This document shows, in pieces, positions 1 to 28,095 of a stretch of DNA of 64,000 nucleotides. Within the stretch, counting starts at the first letter, position 1, and each line of letters starts with the position of its first letter. The DNA is taken from the NCBI GenBank assembly GCA_023101725.1, contig JALJCO010012676.1:1-64000 (forward strand). The letters are read 5' to 3'. The position numbers and the translations under genes were made by a program. The DNA is from Atherinomorus stipes (taxonomy: Eukaryota > Chordata > Actinopteri > Atheriniformes > Atherinidae). The notes beneath the pieces are model-generated. The model searched no databases. It had not been told where the DNA came from and saw nothing but the letters and a program-made list of their open reading frames with translations.

Positions 1-2054
1 TACGGTACGGTATGGATGCTCATAGATATTTCCACTCTGTGATCCAGATGATTAAATAGAACATGTTTTATTTCTCATCCCTCCCTAAAGTTGTGACCGT
101 TATTGCAACAGTGTGTGTGAGTGTGTGTGTTGGTACAAAGGAACACAATCATTTCATTGCTTATTACATGGCCCCCTTGATAAAAATCTCTCCCACCCTC
201 TGACCATCCCATGTATGAAAGTCTGGCCTCACCACTGCTTACTGCTGACAAACGCATGGTTTACCGTTCTGCTGCTAACAACACAGATGAAAATCTTTGC
301 TGTAAAACTGAGCATCAGAAGTTTGCAAATAAATATCCAAACAAGCTTGATCCACTGAAACAAAGTCTGGTGGATGAGGATAAAATTAAACTTTTAAGCT
401 GCAACAAGTTCAGGTATTTTTACAGATTAATGAAAAAATAGTGCCAAATTCTTGAGCATGTGGTCAAATTAATCCCGCTTTAAACTTGTGCTGCAGTCTT
501 CACAGTGAATATTTCACTGGTTACCATACAGAATCTGCAAAGACTGGAAGCTCACATCCCAGTTTGCAAAAGAAGTTAAACAAAAAAAAAACTGAAAAAG
601 CTTTTACAAAAAGGTAATGAACACAAACAAACAATAGGCTGTACAAATCAAGAGGTATTACCTCAGAGTTACATAAACAGAATGTGTGCCTGGTGAGCAG
701 CCTATCATGCTTTCTTCACTGTATTTACATGTAAATACCAGCTTAATAAAAGTGAAGCTTCCTGAGATGTGGTAAGTTTGTGCAACATGGGCAACAGCAG
801 GCACCCGTATGTGCAAGTCATCAAACTTTTATAGAAGTTAATCACATTGACCTAAAAACATTTCATGAATCTATGAGCCTCCGTGTTTTCCTGCAGCCTG
901 ACTCATACTTGATCCTAACAGTCTCTGCAGCTTCAGTTATTGAGCAGACCCCTTGTTGATCAGAGCTGTTGAGGAGCACACAGGGAGGAGCATGCAGAAC
1001 AGACACCCGTCGTGATTTAATGCGCACATCCTGTTGAGAAGGCAGGTCACCCTGGAGACCAGAAGTAGGTAGCCCAGCAGGTGGGAGCAGAGGAGCTGTG
1101 TGTCAGGGCTGATTGCCCCTATTTGTGTGGACTCTTACTGACTTGGCTTCTTTGAGCTGTGATGATTGAGGCAGAGGTCACTGGAGGTGTGAGAATGGGT
1201 GAAGGTAGGGGTTTATATCTCTGAAAATGATGGACGAACCTTCCTCATCATCTACTTTTATTTTCAGTTGGACAGTTTCATTAGAAGTGGAAATGATACA
1301 GTTTGCTGCAACAGCTGAGCATCTCCAATGAAAACAGCTGACTGGCGCCACCTAGAGGCCATTCACAGACAAAGTCTGTGGAAGGTTTTGTTTCTCATTA
1401 GTTTTTCTCAGTTGCTTTGGTGCATTTCTCACAACAGAGTTCACATACTGTATGCACTATAAGTTCAAACTCCACAACAATGAGTCATGTGTGCACATCA
1501 AAGTATCATTTCTCATCCCATTGATCAAATTGTAAATGCTTTTGGACATGTAGCATTTGCTTACAACAGTTCTCTGTTATTTCATGATTTTATCATTTGC
1601 TTTGGTCCCACAGTCAAAACTTGATACACTAACAACAGCAGAATAGTCCGTCCCCACAAAACTAATAGTCTTCATTTCATTGCTTGAGTCATGACAAGCA
1701 AAAGAGAAAATCTAGTTAGCAAAATCTGTCAAGCAGATGTTATACGTTACAATTCTTTTCCTGGAATGTGTCCTAAAATTATCATTCTGCCACAGCTGAT
1801 CCTTTTCATTGATTAGAAGATGGGTGAAGCGTTAGTTGTAACCAATGATGAGACATTTTTCCAGTCACTCTGAATCCCATCAACCCTCAATTGCCAAGCA
1901 AGACATCATGTGCACCTTTTTTTACAAAACTGGGGTAAGGAAATGGAGGGCCAATATCAAGGAAGATGGGATGAGGTAGGATGAGAAGAGGAAGATGAGG
2001 CCATGTACATAAAGGCAGATTCCAGATAAATTAGGGCTACACTTAAAGGATAAG
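1..2054. other. Gene-free flank
   Basis: I see no coding exon here. The open frames are short, have no recognisable protein motif and carry no paired splice sites. The base composition is AT-rich with short GT and A runs (for example GT repeats near 110-130). In mammals MCM6 and UBXN4 lie next to LCT, but I find no recognisable exon of either in this stretch or elsewhere in the window. Confidence 0.5.
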
Positions 2055-2100
2055 TTTCTTTTTTTTCAACCTGGACCTTATTTCTAGGAGTATATACATG
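2055..2100 (+). repeat. Terminal fragment of a foldback DNA element
   Basis: About 45 bases match the outer end of the large foldback element at 29.2-31.56 kb: a T-run, then the words CAACCTGGACCTTATTTC and TAGGAGT. No second arm is found nearby, so this looks like an isolated terminal fragment of the same family. It shows the family is dispersed and was not created locally. Confidence 0.5.
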
Positions 2101-2401
2101 CTAGAGTTATTGAATTATTGATTAATCTAGGGTTTAAAACTTTGTTTGATAAGAAACTAGTCAATGCTGGTCTCGTCATCTCCTCCGAACACCTGTGATC
2201 CTGAATGTAAACTCTGATGAAAGTCAGCAGCAGGACACCACTCCTGCTGGTTATGCTCTCTCTCTGGGCCTGGTTAAGGTAAATTGGTCTGTTACCTTCA
2301 TTAAACCAGCAATCTCTCAAACCAACTGGGAATAAAGGAGCCTCAAGTCTCTGATCTCCTCTGAAAGCCTCTATTAGGGGGAAAAAAGCTCCCTTTCAAA
2401 C

Positions 2402-2803
2402 TGTTACAGGCGCCCCCTGTCAGCCATGGTAGGCTATTCATGCAGCTGTTTTCACCTGTGTCTAATTTTCTGTCTGTCTCCTCCCCAGTGATTGGTGATT
2501 GACGCTCTCTCAGGAGCTTGAAAGCCAGGAGCTGGCCATCTTCAGATGGGGGCCACCGCCAGCTGCAACTTCATTTCGGTTTGAGTTGGGAGTCTTCGGC
2601 CGTCCTGTTTTCGGATTAGTCGGTTTGGTTACTTTTGTTTTGGGAGCAAACCAGATTCGACGGCACGCTAAAGGGTTGGTCTCTGGTCTATTCTCTCTTT
2701 ATGTCTTTGCTTTAATAAATAGTTTTGAACCGTTGCTGTCTGGTGGTGGTCTCTCATTTATGTTATGGTTCCTTTACATTGAGCCAGTTCAGGGACTGTA
2801 ACA
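2402..2803 (+). mobile_element. Solo LTR of an LTR retroelement (402 bp)
   Basis: The segment begins TGTTACAG and ends CTGTAACA, a perfect 8-bp terminal inverted repeat of the TG...CA type used by LTR retroelement integrases. It is flanked on both sides by the same five bases, CAAAC (2397-2401 and 2804-2808), the target-site duplication. An AATAAA hexamer near 2712 fits an internal polyadenylation signal. No second LTR and no gag or pol frame is present, so this is a solo LTR left by recombination between the two ends. The 100-residue open frame inside it (2499-2801) resembles no protein I know and is probably incidental. Strand is inferred from the AATAAA. The family (Ty3-like or endogenous-retrovirus-like) cannot be decided from an LTR alone. 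Confidence 0.85.
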
Positions 2804-2808
2804 CAAAC

Positions 2809-4520
2809 CCTCCCAGGAATTTCTCACATTATTTTCAGATTTTAGGCAATAAAACATGTCTACCTAAACAGATTAAAAGTTCATGTTATTATGTAAGTTT
2901 ATGACCAACATGAGTAATTTCTACGAAAGCATGTTGATGTGCTTGTGATGGTCACATGCTAGCAAACGGGTACAAACACAGCGGGTGTTTTGAACACACA
3001 TTATGTCAGATTTGGTTTAGAAACGTTACCGAAGGAAGAGAGGAAAAGAAAGCGAGGAAGGGACAGAACAAGAGTCAAGATAAGACTGTCTTTTACTGGC
3101 TGGAGGGAATCACAGTACAGGTACGATGAAGATGGATGAAGTTTAGGCGTTGATAGGGGGGTCACTGAGAAAACTGCTAAAAGTTCTGTTGTGTGTTTTT
3201 AAAGGTAAAGTCTGGAGTTTCCTTATTGAAAATAAAGACATGACTTGTGCAAGTGAAATCCAGCTCAATCTGCGCCTTTGGGCCTCTCTCGTGTGGTGGT
3301 GACTTTGTTTGCAGCTCCCCCTGACTGTACTTCATATTCTCTGCAGCGAAAAGAGCTTTAGACAGTGCACGTTGGAAAACCGAGGTTAATATTGGTTTGG
3401 TTTTCACCCATTCCCGAGCTTTGAAGGAGATGCTTGGACTGCAGAGTGATATGGCCATTAATTAGCCTGAGGGGAGGGGGTCTCACTTGGAATAGTGTTT
3501 ACAAACAGAAACAGAGAAAAACTCCAGATTCTACCTTTAACTTTTATTTTTCTTTTATCTCTTTGTTTTTTTCCCTCTTCAAATCAAATCAACAAATCAA
3601 GCTTTATTTATAAAGCACTTTTCATACCATTAAAAAGCAACACAAAGTGCTCTTGCAACTGCGAAAGGTGACATGACATCAAATTTCACTTTTCTGGGGT
3701 TTGGGGGGGGGGGGTATCATTTGATCTGTCGTGCACTGATGAGTCCAGGTGAATGTCAAGCGTATCAAAGTTCCTGTTTACGGTCTGTCAGCTTTGTGTC
3801 TTTGTTCAAAAACAGTTGAACCAAACAGCAGCTTATCATTCTGTGAAACTATTAAGCAATCACCCATTATAGTAGCATATCTTTCTATACTAATTAGTAC
3901 ATACATCTTTTTTTTCTAAGCGAGGTTAAAAGTTTAGTTGAGTCATGTTAACCGTTATCACTTCTACTCGCCGATTAACATGGTGAGGATTTTGGGTGTC
4001 ACAGATGATTGGGATTTTACTGCTGTTATTCTCTTTACATTCACGTTTTCCTGCGTTACACAACATCACTCACTATGAACTTTGACATGTGGTAAACAGT
4101 TATGAAAACTTTTATCTAATAAACTGCTGTCTTGATTACTATATAGCTAATAAACAGCCATAGTCAATGAGGTAAATAGGATCAAATACACAGTCAAACT
4201 GCAAATGAAGCCAAGATATCTATTGATATTATCAAGGTGTTTGCGTAAGTATTGTAATTATTGAAAATAAACATTTCAGCCGACGTGATGTGCCTCATTT
4301 TTGCATCTTGGACTGAAAACCAGTTTCAGATCTTTGAAGAAGGCCAGTTTTTCTTTTTTGTGAGAATTCCAGTTAAACTGTTCTTCTTTTAAAGATTGTT
4401 GGGTCTTTTAGTTTGCTTGTGTTTTGGTCTTTAAATCTATCAAGGGTGACAGCTGAGTTGGTTTAAAATTAATGAGAGAAATATGTCTGGTGGAACAGAA
4501 GTTTAGACACAACTCTAAGG
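2809..4520. other. Intergenic DNA with a dispersed-repeat fragment
   Basis: No gene is recognised. At about 3583-3665 there is a fragment with CAAGCTTTATTTATAAAGCAC, a motif common in dispersed fish repeats, and a G-run near 3704. A related fragment with ATTTATATAGCACATTTTAAA occurs at about 34950. The rest is ordinary AT-rich sequence. Confidence 0.35.
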
Positions 4521-4619
4521 CTATGTTTACTGTACTTTACTACTCAAACTTATTTTGACAACTAGAATATATTTCTTAAAAATGTGTATAGTTATACATT
4601 CATAAGCTATATTGTCTCG

Positions 4620-5010
4620 ATTGTTGCTTTTAAAGGAACTTGAGGCGAGATTAAGAAACGAAACTCGTGACTGCCGCGACTGGCGCTTCAGGTAACTGCA
4701 GCTACGAGCCAAGCCGTCACGGGAGCACAAACTGAGGCTAATGTTGTTTACTCACCTTTTTCTTCGGAGTTACACTTTTTAGTGTCTTTCAGTTGATCTG
4801 GATCGTTTGCTGACGGCAGAAGAATCCATAACAATCGCTTACATTGTTTGAATTTACCGCGACCGGCTTCTTCCTGTATCAAAACTGCGGATGCAGCGTC
4901 ATTTGACGTCACGTCCGCAGGGCGGCGCGGGAAATTCGAACAACGAATTGCAGCACATTTTGCAGCACACAGCCTGTTCAAGGCAACGGAGAGAAACATG
5001 GGTGGAAACG
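4620..5010. other. CpG-containing patch with a TGACGTCA palindrome
   Basis: This stretch is richer in CG dinucleotides than its surroundings (for example GGGCGGCGCGGG near 4920). It carries TTTGACGTCACGTC near 4903, a perfect cAMP-response-element palindrome. On the minus strand an open frame of 83 codons (4748-4999) runs toward a GTGAGT-type donor near 4755. This could be a small CpG island with a first exon, or the GC-rich end of a transposon. I recognise no protein in it, and no downstream exon is apparent. Confidence 0.3.
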
Positions 5011-5129
5011 TTCTTTTTGGTATTTAGCGCTTCATCACCCATCTGTATTAAAAAAAATGGACATGCATGTTTGTTTGTTTTCAAATTCCTGCTTCTAGTC
5101 CCTTTAACAAAACCCATGAATTAAACAAA

Positions 5130-6029
5130 AACAGCAAACACAAGGTTTTAACTTCTTGACGCCTGTTTTTGCAGATTTGTAACAAACCACAACAGGCATG
5201 TTTTTTTGTTTTGTTTTGTTTTTTCATTTTTATTTTATACTTATGTTTGTCCAACTAATTTTATTTATTCGTTTGTTTTTATTTACTTTTATATATATAT
5301 TTGTTTAATATAACTCCTTTATTTCTTTAAATGCATTTATTGTCATTAACCCCTTTAATCCCAAGTTTGTCCTTTCAAAAAATACATGCATTTAATTCCT
5401 TAGACTTTCCCAACACATAAAATGTTTTTTCATGTTGCTTGTATTAGTGAATATAGACCCTTTGAAAAATACAGTATATTTCCAATGATTTCAGTTATAT
5501 AGCCGTTAACCTATTTTACTGAGTTTGAGATAAGCACCTCCCTGCACAAGAAGATATCTGATTTGATCTGATTTGTTTATTTAGTACATTAAGTAAACAT
5601 TTTAGATTAAAAAAAAAAATCATATCACTTTTTTTTAAGAAAAGAAAGAAAGAACAGAAAAAAAATCCCAACAACAACCAATATGAAATCCTATCTAATA
5701 ATACAAGTAACTTACATAACCTACATGGGAGAGATAGAAGCCAAGTACGCTGTAAAAAAAAAAAAAGAGAGAGAGCATTATTTTTGGTGAAAAACTGGCA
5801 GCTATGGTTGCCATTTTGTCACCATTGATTTACAGTGAGAATGTAGAGGATATTACGGTATGCCATTTTGGCAACCATGAATTTTGCAGTACACAACTGT
5901 TATTTATTTACAGTATTTTCTTACAATAATAACAGTTAAGACAGTTAAAAAAATATTGTTGTTTATACAAAAATATTTGTAAAATTTACAGCGAAAAAGT
6001 GACAGTTCATCACCCTATGAATGCAATGG
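5130..6029. other. AT-rich intergenic DNA with degenerate repeats
   Basis: No gene is seen. The block near 5850-5960 (TACGGTATGCCATTTTGG, then GCAGTACA and TTATTTATTTACAG) is related to the block just beyond the foldback element at 6850-6990. The foldback therefore seems to have landed inside, or to be flanked by, another repeat family. Confidence 0.35.
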
Positions 6030-6846
6030 TTAAAGGGGAATTTAGCTTTTTTTGAACCTGGGGTCTGTTTTCATGTGTCCTTTCATATATGTGAGTGATG
6101 GAGAAAGGAATTTAAGATACTTCTCCTGTATCTTGTCAGGAGGGATACCTGGCTGGCACCCCGTTAAAACGTCACACCACACCACCTACAACTGTTTGGC
6201 CTACGAGGATTTAAATTCTCTCTTCTTTCATTGTAACATGCACAAAGTGAGCTGATCAGTTTCAGAGTCATTATGAAAGCATACAAAAATAATTCAGAAA
6301 CTCATCAATGGACTATATGTCACGGGAATCTCGCTGTTTTTGAGCCTGGGGTCTGTTTTCATATGTCCTTTTAAATATGTGAGTGATGGAGAAAGGAATT
6401 TTCAAGATAGCTCCAGTATTTATCTGGGCAGGCAGCCTAGCTTTTTTCCACATTGAAGGGCTCGGATAGTCTGAACAAGTGTCCGACAACATACTAGAGA
6501 GGAGAAATGAATGAAAGTGTCTACGTTACCTGGCGATCGCTATTTGTTTTGGAGTCTGTGTCCAAATCTCGGGTGTCAAATCGCCAGGTAACGTAGATAC
6601 TTTCATTCATTTCTCCTCTCTGGTATGTTGTCGGACACTCGTTGAGACCATCTCAGTGTGGAAAAAAGCATGTTTTTAGGGAGAACTAGACGCGGGGGCC
6701 AGTTGCCCCATAGTACATATCATTAGCTGGGCTGCTAGGCTAAATACTGGAGCTATCTTAAAAATTCCTTTCTCCATCACTCACATATATGAAAGGACAT
6801 ATGAAAACAGACCCCAGGTTTAAAAAAAAGCAAAATTTCTCTTTAA
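6030..6846. mobile_element. Foldback (long inverted repeat) DNA element
   Basis: The left end carries AACCTGGGGTCTGTTTTCAT and GTGAGTGATGGAGAAAGG. The same words return inverted at the right end (about 6760-6815). A second left-type copy starts near 6335. The central arms also pair: ATTCATTTCTCCTCTC on the right (about 6605-6620) mirrors GAGAGGAGAAATGAAT on the left (about 6500-6515), and the CAGGTAACGTAGA block is inverted likewise. The whole is a near-palindrome of about 500 bp (6335-6840) with an additional partial arm at 6030-6120. No transposase is encoded, so this is a non-autonomous element. Confidence 0.7.
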
Positions 6847-7213
6847 ATTATTATGGTATGCCATTTTAACCGTAACTTCAGCAGTACATAATTTTTATTT
6901 ATTGATGGAATTTTGCTGCAAAAATAGCAGATAAATACTGAAAAATTTGCAGCTGTAGTTGACACTTTGTAACTGTAATTTTTACAGTATAAACTTATAA
7001 CAGTAAAAACTTATAACTCAAAAACAATACAAATCCCAAAATATGATGTAAGAAACACACATTTTCATGTACATTCTACTCTATCACTTCTGTATAAGTT
7101 TATTTTTATACAGTACATGGACAATGTTATGGATGAATCTAGAAGTGTGGGTCTATGATTGTTTTTAACTTCTTCTTCACTTGTTATTCTTGTGTCATTA
7201 CTATTGGTGCATA

Positions 7214-7221
<8 letters not shown>

Positions 7222-7267
<46 letters not shown>

Positions 7268-7300
7268 TTATATATATGTATGTATGTATGTATGTATAAA
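7222..7300. repeat. (TA)n and (TATG)n microsatellite
   Basis: A run of GT repeats passes into about 20 TA units, then TATG/TGTA tetranucleotides. The apparent tyrosine-isoleucine open frames on both strands here come from translating the repeat and are not genes. Confidence 0.9.
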
Positions 7301-7697
7301 ACAAAAACAAATACTAACAGAAGATGTAAGAATGTTTCATTGTTTAGCACCTTTGCTAATTGAAATAACATCTGCTCATTTGATGATTCACCCAAAACTG
7401 ACCAGGAGACAACCTATTCTCTTATTTCCAACCTTGCATTTGCTTACCATAACCAAATCAAGATTTTTAGAGCTTCTAGAAAAAGGGGGAAAAAAAGACT
7501 TTCCAACTTCCAATTGTTGCCGGTGGGATTACACAAGTTTGTTTAATATTAAATTATTTATTATTTCATACCAGAATTTTTGTAACTCTTTCCCTTGATT
7601 TTATAATGCATTTATTTTGTTTTTATATAATGAACACAAAGTTCATGATGAGCATAAATTGTATAATAACTTATGAGTCCATAGTCTACAGTATCTG

Positions 7698-7720
7698 GTT
7701 ATCACATAACCACAATAAAA
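7698..7720 (+). promoter_or_regulatory. Candidate HNF1-like and CDX-like sites upstream of lct copy 1
   Basis: GTTATCACATAAC (7698-7710) is a 13-base near-palindrome whose outer bases match the HNF1 consensus (GTTA...TAAC). It is followed at once by CAATAAAA (7713-7720), which resembles a CDX/Cad site. HNF1 and CDX2 are established activators of mammalian lactase in enterocytes. Position, about 140-160 bp before the ATG, is reasonable. The inner bases of the HNF1-like word do not match consensus, so this is only a suggestion. A CAATAAAC word lies at a comparable place before copy 2 (28449-28456). Confidence 0.3.
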
Positions 7721-7806
7721 CACTTGAACTTGTAAAATACTTTGTTATGACTGGTTGTAATATCGATCATACGTGTGTTACAAACGTACGAGCGCAAACA
7801 TTCAGC

Positions 7807-7815
7807 TTTAAATAG
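7807..7815 (+). promoter_or_regulatory. TATA-like box of lct copy 1
   Basis: TTTAAATAG lies 45 bp before the ATG at 7860. Transcription starting about 30 bp downstream would leave a 5' leader of roughly 20 bases, and near-identity with copy 2 also begins close to that point (about 7834). The start site itself is not shown by the sequence. Confidence 0.45.
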
Positions 7816-7859
7816 CTCTGCAGTAGTGGGAAGTGTCAGTGCATCCTTCACCAGCCACA

Positions 7860-23982
<16,123 letters not shown>

Positions 23983-24323
23983 CTGCAACTTCACTGACGT
24001 TTCCAAACAGAAAAAGACTTTCAAGGAAATATTCCTGGTTTTATTTTGCTTAGAAATGCTTTTTACACAATATATTATGAGGGAAAAGAGTTAATTTCAT
24101 TTTAGTAAATAGTTTTTTGTGCATGTGTACAAGTCCAGGGCACTGCATCCTCCAAAGGTGTACAGGTTTACTTTAAACCCTGTCTTTCAGTGATATTTTT
24201 AACATTTCTTCAAAGGCTATTCTGTATTGTGTGAATATATATGTTTGGGTTTTTTTTCTCTTTGGAAAAAAAACGTGACTTGTCATGTTATTGTTATAAC
24301 TGAGACTGAGGCTGTTTGTTGTT

Positions 24324-24329
24324 AATAAA
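24324..24329 (+). promoter_or_regulatory. Polyadenylation signal of lct copy 1
   Basis: AATAAA about 340 bp after the stop codon, in an AT-rich 3' flank. It is the first canonical hexamer I find after the stop, giving a 3' UTR of roughly 360 bases. Confidence 0.65.
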
Positions 24330-24339
24330 ATATATACAG

Positions 24340-27300
24340 TATGTAAACATATAAATTCTGTTATTTATTTGTGTAGTTAGTGCTGAGTAGCTGTGAATAG
24401 CTGTTATCTTACCTCGAGTAGGCAGCAGTGTGATCACAATCAGCAGGGTAATTTTGGCAGTAGAATAAAGCCAAAAGCTGCTACTGTACACTAAAAGCTA
24501 CTCAGAAACCATTTATCATCTAAAACCTCAAAAACTTAACAGCAAAGAGAAAACTATCCAGTGAATTTGGCATAAGATAATTTTTGGACAAGTTTTACAC
24601 CTTTTTTGGACTGGTTCACGATGTTGCCCAATAGTCCAACATCTGCAGCTCACTATTCCGCCATCTGATCCCAAAATATAAATGACAAGACAAAAAACTT
24701 CTGAAAGGCCAGGACAACACTTAAATCTGCAAAGTCTTAAGAAAAATAATGGCCGACACTAAGCTCTTCTGTCAACTCTTGATTTTCTCAGATACTCAGA
24801 TTTAGGAAACATTTGGCTGTTATCATACAGGCAATGCCACAAAGTAACATTTCCCAAATAGTAAAAAATATTTGGCCCAAATCTGGCCTTGACTTGCAGC
24901 GTTGAATGAATGTGAATATGGTTCCAAAGCTCGGCCACGTTACCACCAGGTGTGGCTCAAATGTGTTAGGACCCCTTCTGGCCCACTATTCTGCCATAAA
25001 TCATGTCCAGGCCATCAACTAACATCTGGATGTGGCCCACAGGAGACTTGCCATGATCCAAGCCGGGCTGGCAACTGGTATCTGGTCCACTTCTGGTCCA
25101 AACAAAACTTGGACCCGTATTGATATAATGATCTGCTGGACACAAATGGGACAGTAGAAATTCACTTTTGCTCAAACTATTAAGTCAATTTTGAGGTTTG
25201 GGTAATCAAAAAGTATCTTTTTAGCTTAGCCCCCCCTTAGAGCTACTAAAGCCCTGTTTCTATCGAGGTCCAGCTCAGAGTCGGGACAGGTCAGCTTGGT
25301 AAAACCTGGTCTCTGTAGCATTTCCACAGTCAGCCGTACCCTTACCTTAAAGACAGGGCATAAGCTTGATAGCAGCAGATGCCTCAGTTACATAACAGCA
25401 TGATGTCATAGCATGAATTCCTTGAATTTGAACAAAGACACGGCACAGAAACAAAGGAGAATGGTGGACAATTGTGTTCATTCTTCTTGACATGTGGCTT
25501 TAAAGAACAACCAAAAAACTAATTTTAAAACCTCACATCCAGTCTCCATTTTATATTGTTGCCAATGATGACTGTCATAACATAAATTGGGGGCTTATCC
25601 GGGATCATTGAACATGCAGTGGTGAGCTGAGCTTTTTTTTCCAGAGTTTGTGAAGGTTATTATTGAGGTAATCCAGCAACTCTGTGGGGAGAGGATGTGA
25701 TGGTGGCAGGGTTTTAGTGTGCATACAGTGATGCTGCATGTGATCTGTCCGGTATAGGAATTTTTAGTCAGGTGTATGTTTTGGTAAGCCTTTGGGGCAG
25801 GTATGCAAGGGGGGCCCAGAAGGATTTGAAACCCAGGGTGTATGATCAATCAGAGGCATAGTGACAGGACCCCACACTGTCACACCTTCTTTATGTGACA
25901 TGAAATTGGAGGTTTTTGAAGACTGTTGCTGATGGTCTTATGATCAGGGCAGATAAATGACGTATTTATCTTGAACTGAAGTTGAGCATGTCTTTCATGG
26001 CTCTTGGGTATTCAAGGTAGAGAGCATAAGGAAGGTCAAACAACATGCAAAACCCACGTGATAGGTTAGGGAGATTTTACATCATAATATTTCCTGACAG
26101 AGAAAATGGGGGAGGGGGGGGGGGAGGGGGGACATGATTAGACAGTCCCCATTTGCTCTTTTTTATTTTGAATTAAAATTTGCAAAGGTTGTGGTGATTC
26201 AAGTGTATTTTCCCTTGCAATAATAACAAATCTTATTGATGGAAAATATAAGTATTAAATTTCAACATTCTTGATCAAAATGAGCACACTGGCAGAGTAT
26301 ATCATCTTTGATATATACTGCACATAATAGAAACAGACAAAAAAAGAAAGGAAGGTATTAGGAGCTCAGGGATCAATATACAAATATCAATATACTAAGT
26401 TAAAATATCTATATAATCAATTATACTTCATATACTCAATTACACTCTGTAGTCAATAGTAGAGTGAAGCATTATATGGAGGTGAGGTTGATGATGCTCC
26501 ACTAATTCAGCAGTACCAGCAAACATCCAGCAGAGGACGCCAGATGAGGCTTCTCACATAACAGAAACTGGAGCCTTCGGCTGGTCTCAAGGCCCCAGTA
26601 TGAGTTCTCTTAGTGGGCACCAGACTTTACAGACATTAGTCTGTGTGGTGGAAGTTTTTACATTTCAACCACAGGATGCTGGAGTGCCTGTTTTTGTGTG
26701 TGTATGAATTTATGTGACTTGCATTGGAAAATAAATTCTACTACTGTACATCAACTTTGATTCAGTGATTTTGGCCTCGTGCAGGTTTGGACACTAAACA
26801 TTACTTGGATATTATTTCTTGAAAGACTGCTTAAATGTTGAGTAACCAGTCTGAGGAAATTTGGCCCAGTTGCAGAGTTTTGCCACATGAGAGGCCATTC
26901 TCACTAAATTTCAACTCAGGCACATAAATGTTTGAAAAGTTATTTCTTCAACATATTCCCACAGATTATTTTATAATCTCAAATAGGCCAGCAGCTGTGC
27001 TTAATCTATCCTCTTTTATAAAGCCAGTTTTTATGACTGTGTTTGACTTGAATGTAGTTGTTTCTAAATACAGTCAGTAAAATTAGCTGTTGATCATGTT
27101 TTGTCTCAGAAAGGTAAATGCAGCCTCTCTCCCGAGATTAAGGTTCAAAGGTCATCTTGTCATGGCGACTGAAAACAGCCTTCTGTCCCTAATGTTACCT
27201 GCTGTTATGGGCCTCTAGCAGACTGTTATCAGCTCAAACCCTAACACTTATTACACTTAACCTTATCATGCACTGAAATATCCTCTACAGCTGATTGTTA

Positions 27301-27360
27301 TCTGTTAAAATGTTTTGATAAAATCAGTTTGAGCTCAAATGCCTTGTGTTTTCTGGAGCA
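24340..27360. other. Intergenic DNA between the two lct genes
   Basis: No gene is recognised. About 24865-25125 has repeated TGGCCCA/TCTGGYCC words in both orientations, a degenerate dispersed repeat. Around 25245-25330 the words CCTGTTTCTATCGAGG and CAGCTTGGTAAAACC resemble a transposon end. A G-run occurs near 26110-26130. The 84-residue minus-strand frame at 25595-25849 has no visible motif. Confidence 0.4.
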
Positions 27361-27364
27361 CATA

Positions 27365-27868
27365 CAGCCTTCTTCAAAGTTATTCATACCTTACAGTTAA
27401 AGAAAAGACTAAATTCACAGTAGTAATTCAAATAACAAGAAATTAAAGAAACTAATAAAAATGAAAATTTATAAAATTATAATGTAGTGATATGAAATAT
27501 TGCTTTTGAATTGCAGTTGAAAAAAACCCCTAATAAAACAAACAAAAAAAAAAACTGTCCCAGATACATTAGAGCACCTTTCCCATGAACAGTGGACCAA
27601 CATACCTGTCAACAGGTGCAGACGTCTGATTGGACGTTACAGAAAACACCTGATTGCAGTGATTGTCTCAAACTTCATATCAGAGCCCCATCATGCTTAT
27701 TTGTTTTATTTGTTGTGTTTGTTTTTAGTATTTCTGTTGAACCACAATTCAAAATCAATGTCATGATTTTTATTTATTATTACTTTTGTCAATTTCAAAT
27801 TATTTCACTGACAGATGATTTTTTTCCTTCTTTAATTGGAAGGTATGAATAATTTTGAGGACGACTGC
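27365..27868 (+). mobile_element. Tc1/mariner-like MITE, copy 2
   Basis: The best-preserved family member here, about 500 bp. The left end TTCTTCAAAGTTATTCATAC pairs with the right end GTATGAATAATTTTGAGGAC. It shares CCTGTCAACAGGTGCAGA and CACCTGATTGCAGTGATTG with the other copies. It is non-coding. Confidence 0.8.
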
Positions 27869-27984
27869 ATGTCTGCTGTGGCTGACCCTGCTTTGCTGAG
27901 TATATATTGTGCTTTTCAGTCAAATATGCATATTGTTTTTTTTACTTTCACCATCTTTACATTTGGTCCTATATTCCAAAGATG

Positions 27985-28095
27985 CAATTTTCAACAGCCG
28001 TGTGCCTCAGCTCAAGGACGAACCCATTAAATTTTGGTGGTGATCCGGACCACCTTCTGGAACCAGGAGTTTTTTGAAGGATTCTTTATCATTGC
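27985..28095 (+). repeat. Dispersed repeat fragment (AAATTTTGGTGGTGATCCGG type)
   Basis: It shares AACCCATTAAATTTTGGTGG and GTGATCCGGA with the longer copy at 48711-48895. It has the form of a widespread fish dispersed repeat. Only part is present, directly after a Tc1-like MITE. Confidence 0.6.

Noticed and set aside
2499..2801. 100-residue plus-strand frame
   Set aside because: It lies wholly in the solo LTR and uses its terminal repeat as the end; no known protein family is visible.
7065..7598. Open frames of isoleucine-tyrosine repeats on both strands
   Set aside because: They translate the (TA)n microsatellite. Similar frames at 8942-9192, 9506-9778, 39029-39409, 54640-54876 and 55001-55386 are rejected for the same reason.
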